Part shown: positions 34,524-42,857 of the stretch, piece by piece
Layout of the letters: every line of letters starts with the position of its first letter
How positions within the stretch are numbered: the first letter of the stretch is position 1
Made by a program: the position numbers and the translations under genes
The notes under the pieces: generated by a model
What the model saw: only the letters and a program-made list of their open reading frames with translations
The model's database searches: none
What the model was told of the DNA's origin: nothing
Assembly: GCA_016718385.1 (NCBI GenBank)
Contig: JADKDK010000007.1
Location: 372,001-436,000, forward strand
Reading direction: 5' to 3'
DNA length: 64,000 bases
Source of the DNA: Gammaproteobacteria bacterium
GTDB taxonomy: Bacteria > Pseudomonadota > Gammaproteobacteria > Pseudomonadales > UBA5518

Positions 34524-35162
34524 ATGGACCTGGAAGATTTCCGCCGCGAGTACCTCGCTCCCGGCCTGCACCGCAAGGACCTCGACGCCTCGCCGTTCCG
34601 CCAGTTCGAGAGCTGGCTGAAACACGCGATCGACGCGGGCCTGCGCGATCCCACCGCGATGGCGGTGGCGACCGTCGATGCGCGCGGACGGCCCTCGCAG
34701 CGGCTGGTGCTGCTGAAGCACTGCGACGACGAGGGCTTCGTGTTCTACACCAACCTCGAGAGCCGCAAGGCGCGCGAGATCGCCGGCAACCCGCGGGTGG
34801 CGCTGCTGTTCCCCTGGGCGGACATGGAGCGGCAGGTGCGCATCGAAGGCACGGTCGAGCGCATGGGCGCCGCGCAGGCGCTGAAGTATTTCCTGCTGCG
34901 CCCACGCGCCAGCCAGCTCGCCGCGTGGGCCTCGGCGCAGAGTCGTCCGCTGTCCTCGCGCGCGCTGCTCGAGGATGAGTTCGCGCGCCTGAAACAGAAA
35001 TTCGGCGAGGGCCGGATTCCGCTGCCCTCGTTCTGGGGCGGCTTTCGCGTGGTGCCCGATGCCTTCGAGTTCTGGCAGGGCCGCCCCAACCGCCTGCACG
35101 ACCGCTTCAGCTACACGCTCGCCGACGACGGGCACTGGCGCATCGAGCGGCTCGCGCCCTGA
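34524..35162 (+). CDS. pdxH: Pyridoxamine 5'-phosphate oxidase
   Basis: PdxH oxidises pyridoxine or pyridoxamine 5'-phosphate to PLP with FMN and oxygen. The 212-residue protein has DPTAMAVATVDARGRPSQRLVLLKHCDDEGFVFYTN, the FMN-contact SRKAREIAGNPRVALLFPW, RQVRIEGTVER, and the C-terminal signature FWGGFRVVPDAFEFWQGRPNRLHDRFSY and ending RL.P. Length is typical. PLP serves BioF and other enzymes, but no operon link is implied. It converges with the EF-hand gene; 12 bases separate the stops. Confidence 0.97.
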   Translation: MDLEDFRREYLAPGLHRKDLDASPFRQFESWLKHAIDAGLRDPTAMAVATVDARGRPSQRLVLLKHCDDEGFVFYTNLESRKAREIAGNPRVALLFPWADMERQVRIEGTVERMGAAQALKYFLLRPRASQLAAWASAQSRPLSSRALLEDEFARLKQKFGEGRIPLPSFWGGFRVVPDAFEFWQGRPNRLHDRFSYTLADDGHWRIERLAP

Positions 35163-35174
35163 GAGCCGCGCCGT

Positions 35175-36140
35175 TCAGACGACCAGGTCGAGCTGCTGCA
35201 GGGTTCCCGCGGAGAGATCCTCGCCGATCCACAGGCCGGTGCTGCGCACCACGGCGAGCGTCTCGTTCGCGGCGGTGTTCACGCTGAACGGCGTTGCCAC
35301 GCTGCCGAGGTACAGCGCGCCGATGCCGAGCGCAGAGAGCGGCGTGAGCACATCAGCGCCCCGGGCGTCCTTGCCGAAGGCCAGCAGGCGCGCGTAGACC
35401 GCGTCACCCGCGTCGATGAAGCCGTTGCCGTCGTCGTCGTGTCGCGCGAGCTCCGCGAAACCGTCGCCGGTCAACGCCCCGAAGAGCTCGCGGCCGTCAT
35501 TGATGCGCCCGTCGTCGTCGCGATCGAGCGCGACGAAGGCGCTGCGGCCCGTGGCCATGGCAACCATTTCCTGCGTGCCGTCGGCGTCGAGGTCGAAGGC
35601 ATGTTTCACGGCGCCGAGCTCGGGCGCATTGCCGGCGAGATTGAGCAGCAGCGGATCCTTGCGCTCGCCGGATGTGACCGTGACCGACGTGGTGCTCTCG
35701 AAGCGCCGCTGCATCAGCAGCGACAGCTCCACGCGCATCTCGCGCCCGTCGGCGGTCTGCACGGTGGCATCGGCCGCGAAGGCGCTGGCCTCGGCCTCGC
35801 TGTAATGTTCGCTGCTGCGCTGCGCGACCGCGATCTGCAGCGACGGGGCCGGCGACGCGGCGGGCGCCCCGTCGGCAGGCTCCCCTGTCGCCGAGGCGTC
35901 GGTGGCGATGGTCGCGACGCGGACCGCGCGGCCCGAGAGCATCTCGATCAGCAGCTGGAAGTAACGGACCTCCGCGTCGAGCGCGGACGTGGCGGATGCC
36001 GCGGGAGCTGCGGCGTCGGCAACGGGTGGCGGCGGCGCGCGCGTGATGGAGACCTGCAACTGCCGCTCGACGCGGTGCTGGCGCTGCTCGGCGTGCGCGG
36101 CGCGCAACTCGACCTGCGAACCCTGGATCTTCATCGTCAC
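35175..36140 (-). CDS. EF-hand-like calcium-binding protein of unknown role
   Basis: A 321-residue protein with no visible signal peptide or membrane helix. Three acidic loops of EF-hand/dockerin form appear at about 183-194 (DLDADGTQEMV), 206-217 (DRDDDGRINDG) and 235-246 (DDDGNGFIDAG), each with Asp at alternating positions followed by Gly. The first 50 residues start MKIQGSQVELRAAHAEQRQHRV and lead into an Ala/Pro linker. Similar proteins occur in marine gammaproteobacteria with no known function. Two ATG codons near the start differ by two residues. Upstream, minus strand, is rlmJ, 84 bases away. Confidence 0.7.
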   Translation of the reverse strand: MTMKIQGSQVELRAAHAEQRQHRVERQLQVSITRAPPPPVADAAAPAASATSALDAEVRYFQLLIEMLSGRAVRVATIATDASATGEPADGAPAASPAPSLQIAVAQRSSEHYSEAEASAFAADATVQTADGREMRVELSLLMQRRFESTTSVTVTSGERKDPLLLNLAGNAPELGAVKHAFDLDADGTQEMVAMATGRSAFVALDRDDDGRINDGRELFGALTGDGFAELARHDDDGNGFIDAGDAVYARLLAFGKDARGADVLTPLSALGIGALYLGSVATPFSVNTAANETLAVVRSTGLWIGEDLSAGTLQQLDLVV

Positions 36141-36224
36141 CCCGGCTGGTACTCCAGCAGGGCTTATCGGCCGCGGCGGTGAGAACTTGAGCCCACCGCT
36201 CCGGCGTGCGTGCCGCGCGGGCGC

Positions 36225-37067
36225 CTAGTCGGCGCTGCCCTCGAGCGTGAACGTCGCGTGGCGGTCGAGCCCCAGCAGCATCGTCAGCCGCGGCAGGCTC
36301 TCCGCGAGGGCGGAGCGCAGCGTGAAGGGCGGATTGACCACGAACACCCCGCTGCCGTACAGGCCGTGCGCGGCGTCCGCCGCGCGCACCACCAGTTCGG
36401 CGCGCAGCCAGCGTTCGGGGGCCAGCGTCGCGAGCCGTGCGGGCAGCTCGCGTGACTCGCGGCGCGGGATCATCGGGTACCACACCATGTAAACACCGGT
36501 GGCGAAGCGGCGCAGCGCCTGCTTCAGCGCATCGATCAGGCGCACGTAATCCTCGCGCACCTCGTAGGAAGGGTCGATCAGGACCAGCGCGCGGCGCGGC
36601 TCCGGCGGCAGCAGCGCCTTGAGCCCGGCGTAGCCGTCCTCGCCGCACACGCGCGCGGGCACGGGGCCGGAGGCGAATTCCTGCTCCAGCAGCGCGTAGT
36701 CCGCCGGGTGCAGCTCGTGCAGCCACAGGCGGTCTTGCGGGCGCATGCGCGCGCGCGCGATCCACGGCGAGCCGGGGTAGTACTTGAGCCGGTGGTGCGG
36801 GTTCAGCGTGCGCACGAGTTCGACATAGCGCGCCAGCGCCTCCGGGAGCACACCCGCGTTCCAGAGCTTCTCGACGCCCCCGACATACTCGCGCTGCTCG
36901 GCGGCATAGCCCTGCGTGAGCGTGTAGCGCCCGGCGCCGGCGTGCGTGTCGATGTACCAGAACGGCTTGTCCTTGGCGGCCAGGTAGTCGACCAGCTGCA
37001 GCAGCACCACGTGCTTGAGCACGTCGGCGTGGTTGCCGGCATGGAAGGCGTGGCGATAACCGAGCAT
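36225..37067 (-). CDS. rlmJ: 23S rRNA (adenine2030-N6)-methyltransferase
   Basis: RlmJ methylates A2030 of 23S rRNA during ribosome assembly. The 280-residue protein has the same length as the E. coli enzyme and starts MLGYRHAFHAGNHADVLKHVVL. It has FWYIDTHAGAGRY in the SAM site, the catalytic motif LVLIDPSYEVREDY (in place of the common DPPFE form), and VYMVWYPMIPRRE. A longer reading frame adds nine residues; the internal ATG was chosen because family members begin there. Confidence 0.95.
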   Translation of the reverse strand: MLGYRHAFHAGNHADVLKHVVLLQLVDYLAAKDKPFWYIDTHAGAGRYTLTQGYAAEQREYVGGVEKLWNAGVLPEALARYVELVRTLNPHHRLKYYPGSPWIARARMRPQDRLWLHELHPADYALLEQEFASGPVPARVCGEDGYAGLKALLPPEPRRALVLIDPSYEVREDYVRLIDALKQALRRFATGVYMVWYPMIPRRESRELPARLATLAPERWLRAELVVRAADAAHGLYGSGVFVVNPPFTLRSALAESLPRLTMLLGLDRHATFTLEGSAD

Positions 37068-37231
37068 CTCAGCGCTTTCCGGAACAATCGGCACGCGCCG
37101 ACCGCCGCCGTGCGGCGGGGCGGTCGCGATGGCGTGCGGGGCGGCGTGCGCTCATGGCTTGCGATCTCGGGGTTCGAGCGGGCAGTCTAGCCGGGATCGG
37201 GAGCGGGTGCGCCTGACGGGAGGGACAACAA

Positions 37232-38422
37232 TTGCAGCAGGGTGTGCCGCGAACGGTAGTCGCGCTGGGCTTCGTCAGCCTGTGCATGGACACCTCCTCC
37301 GAACTGATCCACAGCCTGCTGCCGGTGTTCCTGGTGGCGGGGCTCGGCGCCAGCCCGCTCGCCCTCGGCCTGATCGAGGGTGCAGCCGAAGGCGTGGCCA
37401 GCGTGATGCGCGTGTTCTCGGGCGCGCTCAGCGACCGTAGCGGACGGCGCAAGCCGCTGATCCTGTGCGGTTATGCGCTGGCGGCGCTCAGCAAGCCGCT
37501 GTTTCCGCTGGCCGGTTCGGCCGCGACGGTGTTCGCCGCGCGCGCGACAGACCGCCTCGGCAAGGGTATACGCGGCGCGCCGCGCGATGCCCTGGTGGCC
37601 GACGTCACGCCGCAGGCCTCGCGCGGCGCCGCCTACGGGCTGCGCCAGGCGCTGGACACGGTGGGCGCGGTGCTGGGGCCGGCGCTCGCGATCGCCCTGA
37701 TGTACCTGCTGGCGAACGATGTGCGGGCGGTCTTCTGGGTCGCCACCGTGCCGGCGCTGCTCGCCGTCGCGGTGCTCGTGGTGTTCGTGCGTGAGCCGGC
37801 CGCGCCGCGCCCGCGTGCCGCGTTGCAGCGCTTCACGTTCGCCTGGCTGCGGCCGGGCACCGTGCCGCCCGGTTGCCGCGCGGTGATCGCGCTCGCCGCG
37901 CTGCTGGCTTTCGCGCGCGTGGCGGAGGCCTTCGTGCTGCTGCGCGCGAGCGAACTCGGGCTGGCCGCGGCGCTGGTGCCGCTGGTGCTGATCGTGATGA
38001 ACGTGGCCTATGCGCTCAGCGCCTGGCCTGCCGGCGCGTACTCGGACCGCTTCGGGCGCAAGCCCGTGCTGGCTTGCGGGCTGGGCCTGCTGCTGCTAGC
38101 CGACCTGCTGCTCGCGCGCGCGGCCGATCCGTGGACGGCCCTGCTGGGGGCGATGGTGTGGGGGCTGCATCTGGGTGCCACCCAGGGTCTGCTGGCGGCG
38201 TTGCTGGCCGATCGCGCGCCGGCGGATGCGCGCGGCGCGGCCTTCGGCTGGCTGCACCTGGGAACCGGGCTGGCGACCGTGCTCGCCGGCGCGCTGGGCG
38301 GCTGGCTGTGGACGCGCTTCGGCGCGGGCGCGGCCTATGCCGCCGGTGCGGCGTGCGCCGCGCTGGCGCTGGCGCTGCTCGGCGTGCTGCCCGGGCGCGA
38401 CGCGGCGCTCGCGCCGCGCTGA
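37232..38422 (+). CDS. Major facilitator superfamily transporter (TTG start)
   Basis: A 396-residue protein with twelve predicted membrane helices. MFS loop motifs are visible: SGALSDRSGRRKPLILCGY between helices 2 and 3, the related GAYSDRFGRKPVLACGL in the second half, and ATDRLGKGIRGAPRDALVAD. It resembles the uncharacterised YfcJ/MFS_1 drug-efflux-like group whose members start VALGFVSLCMDTSSEL. The substrate is unknown. The start is TTG, supported by GGGAGGGACAACAA just before it. It is divergent from rlmJ. Confidence 0.85.
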   Translation: MQQGVPRTVVALGFVSLCMDTSSELIHSLLPVFLVAGLGASPLALGLIEGAAEGVASVMRVFSGALSDRSGRRKPLILCGYALAALSKPLFPLAGSAATVFAARATDRLGKGIRGAPRDALVADVTPQASRGAAYGLRQALDTVGAVLGPALAIALMYLLANDVRAVFWVATVPALLAVAVLVVFVREPAAPRPRAALQRFTFAWLRPGTVPPGCRAVIALAALLAFARVAEAFVLLRASELGLAAALVPLVLIVMNVAYALSAWPAGAYSDRFGRKPVLACGLGLLLLADLLLARAADPWTALLGAMVWGLHLGATQGLLAALLADRAPADARGAAFGWLHLGTGLATVLAGALGGWLWTRFGAGAAYAAGAACAALALALLGVLPGRDAALAPR

Positions 38423-38509
38423 GCGCGCTGCGGCAGCGATGGATTACACTGCGCACGGACCGGGCACCGGTCGCGCACATTGCCGGCAAGGGCGCGGGGA
38501 GGCCAGCGC

Positions 38510-39787
38510 GTGAAACTGCTACTGCTGATGACGGGCAACGAGCTGATGAGCGGGGTCACGCTGGATTCCAACTCCTCGCTGATCGCGCAGAAGCTCGCAC
38601 CGCTCGATCGCCGGGTCGCCGAGAAGGTCACGATCGGCGATGACTTCGCGCTGCTGTGCGCCGAGCTCGAGCGGCTCGCGGGACTCGCCGACGTGCTGGT
38701 CGTCAATGGCGGGCTCGGGCCCACCAGCGACGACCTCACCGCCGAGGCGCTGGCCAGGGTGGCGGGTGTCCCGCTGCAGGAGCATCCGGAGGCGCTGGCG
38801 CACCTGGAGGCGTGGTGCGGCCGGCGCGGGCTGGCGCTGAACGCCGCCAACCGCAAGCAGGCGCTGCTCCCGGCGGGCGCGGCGATCGTCGCCAACGCGG
38901 TCGGCAGCGCGGTCGGCTTTCGCCTGCGCCACCGTGGTTGCGAGATCGTGTGCACGCCCGGCGTGCCCTCGGAGCTGCGCCAGATGCTCGACGACGAGAT
39001 CGTGCCGTGGCTGGCCGCCGAGTTCCCCTCGAGTGAACGCGTGGTGATCACGCGCATGCAGCTGTTCGGTATCGGCGAGTCCTCGCTGCAGCAGCGCATC
39101 ACGGAGGAATTCCCCGACTGGCCCGCGCACATCGAGCTGGGGTTTCGCGCCGGGGCGCCGACGCTGGAACTGAAGGTCTCCAGTTATCGCAGCGCCGACG
39201 AAGCCGACCGCGTGGCCTGCGAACAGCGCCTGCAGGCGCTGTTCGCCGAGCACATCATCGGTACCGGCGACACCAGCCTGCAGCGGCGCGTCGTGGAACT
39301 GTCCGCTGCCGCGGGCAAGCGGCTCGCGACCGCGGAGTCCTGCACCGGCGGCCTGATCGCCGCACTGCTCACCGAGGTGCCCGGCGCCTCGCAGGTCTTC
39401 GACGCGGGTTTCGTGACCTACTCGAACCGCATGAAGGAGAGCGTGCTGGGCGTTGCCGCCGCTACCCTCGCCAGCCACGGCGCGGTCAGCGAGGCCGTGG
39501 TGCGCGCGATGGCCGAGGGCGCGCTGGCGCGCAGCGGCGCCGACTACGCGGTGGCGGTCTCCGGTGTCGCCGGTCCCGACGGCGGCACGCCCGACAAGCC
39601 GGTCGGCACGGTGTGGATCGCCTGGGGCAGCGCCGCGCGCCTGCGCGCGCGCGAGCTCTGGTTCCCGGTCGCGCGCAAGCTGTTCCAGACCATGGTCGCC
39701 GCCACCGCGCTGGACCTGCTGCGTCGCGAATTGCTCGGGATCGGGACCGAGCCGCGCTACCTGCGCGAGCGCGTGCGCAGGCGCTGA
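38510..39787 (+). CDS. cinA: CinA-family protein, COG1058 plus nicotinamide-nucleotide amidase domain
   Basis: A full-length 425-residue CinA. Residues 1-170 form the COG1058 (MoaB-like) domain with LLMTGNELMSGVTLDSN and VVNGGLGPTSDDLTAEAL. Residues 260-425 form the PncC amidase domain with TAESCTGGLIAALLTEVPGAS, VTYSNRMKESVLGV and AVSGVAGPDGGTPDKPVGTVW. PncC-type domains deamidate nicotinamide mononucleotide to recycle NAD; the COG1058 domain hydrolyses ADP-ribose-type pyrophosphates. The start is GTG after GGGGAGG. Only three bases separate it from atpD, an unusual tie to the ATPase operon. Confidence 0.93.
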   Translation: MKLLLLMTGNELMSGVTLDSNSSLIAQKLAPLDRRVAEKVTIGDDFALLCAELERLAGLADVLVVNGGLGPTSDDLTAEALARVAGVPLQEHPEALAHLEAWCGRRGLALNAANRKQALLPAGAAIVANAVGSAVGFRLRHRGCEIVCTPGVPSELRQMLDDEIVPWLAAEFPSSERVVITRMQLFGIGESSLQQRITEEFPDWPAHIELGFRAGAPTLELKVSSYRSADEADRVACEQRLQALFAEHIIGTGDTSLQRRVVELSAAAGKRLATAESCTGGLIAALLTEVPGASQVFDAGFVTYSNRMKESVLGVAAATLASHGAVSEAVVRAMAEGALARSGADYAVAVSGVAGPDGGTPDKPVGTVWIAWGSAARLRARELWFPVARKLFQTMVAATALDLLRRELLGIGTEPRYLRERVRRR

Positions 39788-39790
39788 GCC

Positions 39791-41202
39791 ATGGACACGC
39801 CCTTCATTTCCGCCGCGCCACCCTCGGACGAACTCCGTGCACCGGAGCCGCTCGGCGTGATCGAGGAGGTCCACGGGCCGGTGATCGACATCCTGTGCAC
39901 GCGGCTGCCGCCGCTGCACCAGGCGCTCTACGTGTGCGTCGACGGGGAATGTTACCGGCTGGAAGTGCACCGCCATCTCGACGAGTCGCGCGCCCGTGCC
40001 GTCGCGCTGCACGGCACCTCGGGGCTGCGCCGTCACCTGCCGGTCTTCGACAGCGGCGGACCGCTCGCGGTGCCGGTCACGCCCGACTGCCTCGGGCGGT
40101 TGCTCGATCTGTTTGGCAACCCGCTGGACGGCGGTGCGCCGCTCGCCGCCAGCGGCACGCGCCCGATCGTCGCGGCCCCGGGGCCGCTCGAGGAGGCGAT
40201 CGGCGTCGGCGAGATCCTGCCGACCGGCATCAAGGTGATAGACCTGCTGTGCCCGTTCGTGCGCGGCGGCAAGACGGGCCTGTTCGGCGGCGCCGGCGTG
40301 GGCAAGACCGTGCTGGTCATGGAGTTCATGCACGCCATCGTGCACCTGCACCGCGGGGTGTCGGTCTTCGCCGGGGTGGGCGAGCGCATCCGCGAGGGTC
40401 ACGAGCTCTGGCACGACATGCAGGACGCCGGCGTGATGCCGCGCACGCTGATGGTCTTCGGCCAGATGGACGAATCGCCGGGCGTGCGCTTTCGCATCGG
40501 CCTGTCGGCGCTGACCTATGCCGAGTACCTGCGCGATCACGTGGCGCGCGACGTGCTGTTCCTGATGGACAACGCCTTTCGCTTCATCCAGGCGGGCAGC
40601 GAGCTCTCCGGGCTGCTCGGGCGCATGCCCGCCACCGTGGGCTACCAGCCGACGCTGCTCTCCGAGGTGGCGGAACTGCAGGAGCGCATTTCCTCGACGA
40701 GCCCGGCAGCATCACCGCGGTCGAGGCGGTCTACGTGCCGGCCGACGACATGACCGATCCGGCCGTCGGCGCGATCCTCGCGCACCTCGACACCACCGTG
40801 ATCCTGGCGCGCAACCAGGCTGCCAAGGGCATCTATCCCGCGGTGGATCCGCTGGCATCCGGCAGCCGGCTGATGGACCGGGTGACGCTCGGCGAGCGGC
40901 ACTACCGCGTCGCGCAGGCCGTGCGCGAGCACCTCGCGCGCTACCGCGAGCTCGAGGACATCATCGCGATGCTGGGGCTGGAGGCGCTGTCGGAGGCGGA
41001 CCGGCGCATCGTGCTGCGCGCGCGCCTGCTCGAGCGCTACCTGACGCAGCCCTTCTTCGTGGTGTCGGAGCACACCGGCATCGCGGGTGCCTCGGTGCCG
41101 CTCGCGGTCACGCTCCGCGACTGCGAGGACTTCATGCGCGGGCGCTACGACGAGATGCCCGAAGAGCGCTGCTACATGCGCGGCGCGATGGAGGACCCGT
41201 GA
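39791..41202 (+). pseudogene. atpD: atpD, N-type ATPase beta subunit, split by one frameshift
   Basis: Together the two parts encode a complete 470-residue beta subunit. Part one (from ATG 39791) has GVIEEVHGPVIDI, Walker A GGAGVGKTVLVMEF, the catalytic Glu in GVGERIREGHELW, and stays in register to about 40700, after LQERISST; as read it then continues out of frame to 40753. Part two continues the conserved sequence from PGSITAVEAVYVPADDMTDPA to the 41202 stop. The junction near 40700-40704 lacks one base. I see no slippery heptamer that would support programmed shifting. An assembly error is the likeliest cause; real loss would disable the enzyme. The downstream atpC start overlaps the stop. 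Confidence 0.88.
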
Positions 41203-41603
41203 GCGCGACCATGACGCTGTGCCTGCAGAGCGCCGCGCACGGCGAGGAGATTGCCGGCGTCACGAGCTTCGTGGGCACCGACGCGAGCGGCAGTTTCGGG
41301 ATCCTGCCCGGGTGCGCTCGCTTCATGACCGTACTCGGCTACGGGTTGTCGCGCTACCGCGACGCCGACGGGCGCTGGTGTCATCTCGCCTGTCCCGGCG
41401 CGGTGCTGTACTTTGCCGCGGACCGGCTCACGCTGAACACGCGCCGTTATCTGCGTGACCACGACTACGACCGTATCTCGGGGCTGCTGTCGGGCCAGCT
41501 GGCCCGGGAGGAAGAGGAGTTGCGCAGCCTGCGGCAGAACGTGCAGAACCTGGAGCAGCAGCTGCTGCGGCGCCTGCGCCAGCTCGACCGGTGGCAGGCA
41601 TGA
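41199..41603 (+). CDS. atpC: N-type ATPase epsilon subunit
   Basis: The 134-residue epsilon subunit is smaller than is usual and keeps only a short helical tail. It begins MTLCLQSAAHGEEI, has GSFGILPGCARFMTVLGYGLSRYRDADGRW in the beta-sandwich domain, and ends with a two-helix-like charged tail EEELRSLRQNVQNLEQQLLRRLRQLDRW. In N-ATPases epsilon follows beta directly, as here. The GTG start overlaps the atpD stop by four bases, and its stop overlaps the next start by four. Confidence 0.88.
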   Translation: MSATMTLCLQSAAHGEEIAGVTSFVGTDASGSFGILPGCARFMTVLGYGLSRYRDADGRWCHLACPGAVLYFAADRLTLNTRRYLRDHDYDRISGLLSGQLAREEEELRSLRQNVQNLEQQLLRRLRQLDRWQA

Positions 41604-41872
41604 GCGACGAGCAGTGGCGCCGCGGTGTCGAGCGCGACAGCGAGCGCATGCGGCGCGCCGCGCGCGGCAGTCGCTCGCTGCTGGCGCAGTCGGTGTTCCT
41701 GGGCAGCCTGTCGGTGCTGTTCGTGGCACCGCTGCTCGCGGGAGCCTACCTCGGGCGCTGGCTGGACGGCCTGGGGGAGGACTACACGGTGCGCTGGACG
41801 CTGAACTGCATCCTGCTCGGGCTGGTGCTGGGAGCGACCAACGTCTATGTCTTCATCCGGAAGTACTGGTGA
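41600..41872 (+). CDS. atpQ: AtpQ/AtpI-type small membrane protein of the N-ATPase operon
   Basis: A 90-residue protein with two membrane helices (about 28-50 and 65-84) and the AtpI/AtpZ-like pattern LLAGAYLGRWLDGLG...WTLNCILLGLVLGATNVYVFIRKYW. Such proteins assist assembly of the c-ring or carry Mg2+. In described N-ATPase operons the order is atpD-C-Q-R-B-E-F-A-G; this position and sequence fit AtpQ. The next gene is atpB with a one-base overlap, so no atpR gene is present between them. Confidence 0.75.
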   Translation: MSDEQWRRGVERDSERMRRAARGSRSLLAQSVFLGSLSVLFVAPLLAGAYLGRWLDGLGEDYTVRWTLNCILLGLVLGATNVYVFIRKYW

Positions 41873-42582
41873 TGGAAAGCGTGGCCGTCGTGTTCAGCCT
41901 CGGAGCTTTCGGCATCACCACCACGGTGGTGACCACGTGGGGCCTGATGCTGCTGTTCGGCGTTGGCTGCTGGCTCGCCACGCGCCGGCTCTGCGTGGAG
42001 CGCCCCGGGCTGCTGCAGACGGCGCTCGAGGGCGTGGTGCAGGCGATCGAGTCCGCGATCGACAGCGTGCTGCCCGGGCGCGCCGCGACCTTGCTGCCCT
42101 TCGTCGGCACGATCTGGCTGTTCCTCGTGGTGGCCAACCTCACCGGCCTGGTGCCCGAGCTCGATTCGCCGACCGGCGATCTCTCCGCCACCGCCGCGCT
42201 GGCCTTCCTGGTGTTCCTCTCGACGCACTGGTACGGCATCCGCAGCGTGGGGCTGAAGGACTACGCGCGCCACTACCTGAGCCCGAGCCCGATACTGCTG
42301 CCGTTCCACCTGCTCGGCGAGCTCTCGCGCACCCTCGCGCTGGCCGTGCGGCTGTTCGGCAACATCATGAGCCTGGAAATGGCGGCCCTGATGGTATTGT
42401 TGCTGGCGGGGTTCCTGGTGCCGGTGCCGGTGCTGATGCTGCACATCGTCGAGGCGCTGGTCCAGGCCTACATTTTCGGCACGCTGGCGCTGATCTACAT
42501 CGCCGGCGGCATGCAGTCACGGGAAGCGGCGCAGCGCGGCGCCGCAGCCGATTCCAACGATGCCGGAGGAGGCACGACATGA
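41872..42582 (+). CDS. atpB: N-type ATPase a subunit
   Basis: The 236-residue a subunit forms the ion half-channels of the membrane sector. It has the helix with the essential arginine in LALAVRLFGNIMSLEMAAL, the preceding LLPFHLLGELSRTL, and the final-helix VEALVQAYIFGTLALIYIAGGM. It is shorter than typical F-type a subunits and lacks an N-terminal periplasmic extension. The stop overlaps the atpE start as ATGA. Confidence 0.92.
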   Translation: MESVAVVFSLGAFGITTTVVTTWGLMLLFGVGCWLATRRLCVERPGLLQTALEGVVQAIESAIDSVLPGRAATLLPFVGTIWLFLVVANLTGLVPELDSPTGDLSATAALAFLVFLSTHWYGIRSVGLKDYARHYLSPSPILLPFHLLGELSRTLALAVRLFGNIMSLEMAALMVLLLAGFLVPVPVLMLHIVEALVQAYIFGTLALIYIAGGMQSREAAQRGAAADSNDAGGGTT

Positions 42583-42845
42583 GCGACATACACTGGTTTG
42601 CCCTGGTCTCGACCGCGGTGGCCGCCATCGCGATCGCGCTGGGAACCATGTTCCCGGCGATGGCGATGGGCCGCGCCATCGCCCAGGCGCTGGAGGCGCT
42701 GGCGCGCCAGCCGGAGGCGGAAAAATCGATCACGCGCACGCTGTTCATCGGCCTGGCGATGATCGAATCGCTGGCGATCTACGTGCTGGTGATCGTGCTG
42801 GTGATCATTTTCCGCAACCCGCTGCTCGAATACTTTCTGAAGTAG
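42579..42845 (+). CDS. atpE: N-type ATPase c subunit (rotor ring)
   Basis: An 88-residue two-helix protein. The ion-carrying carboxylate is Glu63 in IGLAMIESLAIYVLVI, with Ser64 and Tyr68 in the positions of Na+ ligands of the Ilyobacter ring. The polar loop ARQPEA is conserved. In the first helix the Ilyobacter Gln ligand position is Met30 and the Thr ligand is Leu65, so the known Na+ set is incomplete. Helix 1 carries AMAMG where Ilyobacter has GVGQG. The a and b genes flank it. Confidence 0.93.
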   Translation: MSDIHWFALVSTAVAAIAIALGTMFPAMAMGRAIAQALEALARQPEAEKSITRTLFIGLAMIESLAIYVLVIVLVIIFRNPLLEYFLK

Positions 42846-42857
42846 CAGGAGCCGCTC

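Noticed and set aside
40690..40760. Programmed -1 frameshift in atpD.
   Set aside because: No slippery heptamer or downstream stimulatory hairpin is seen at the junction, beta subunits are not known to need frameshifting, and two other genes in the window have the same one-base loss.
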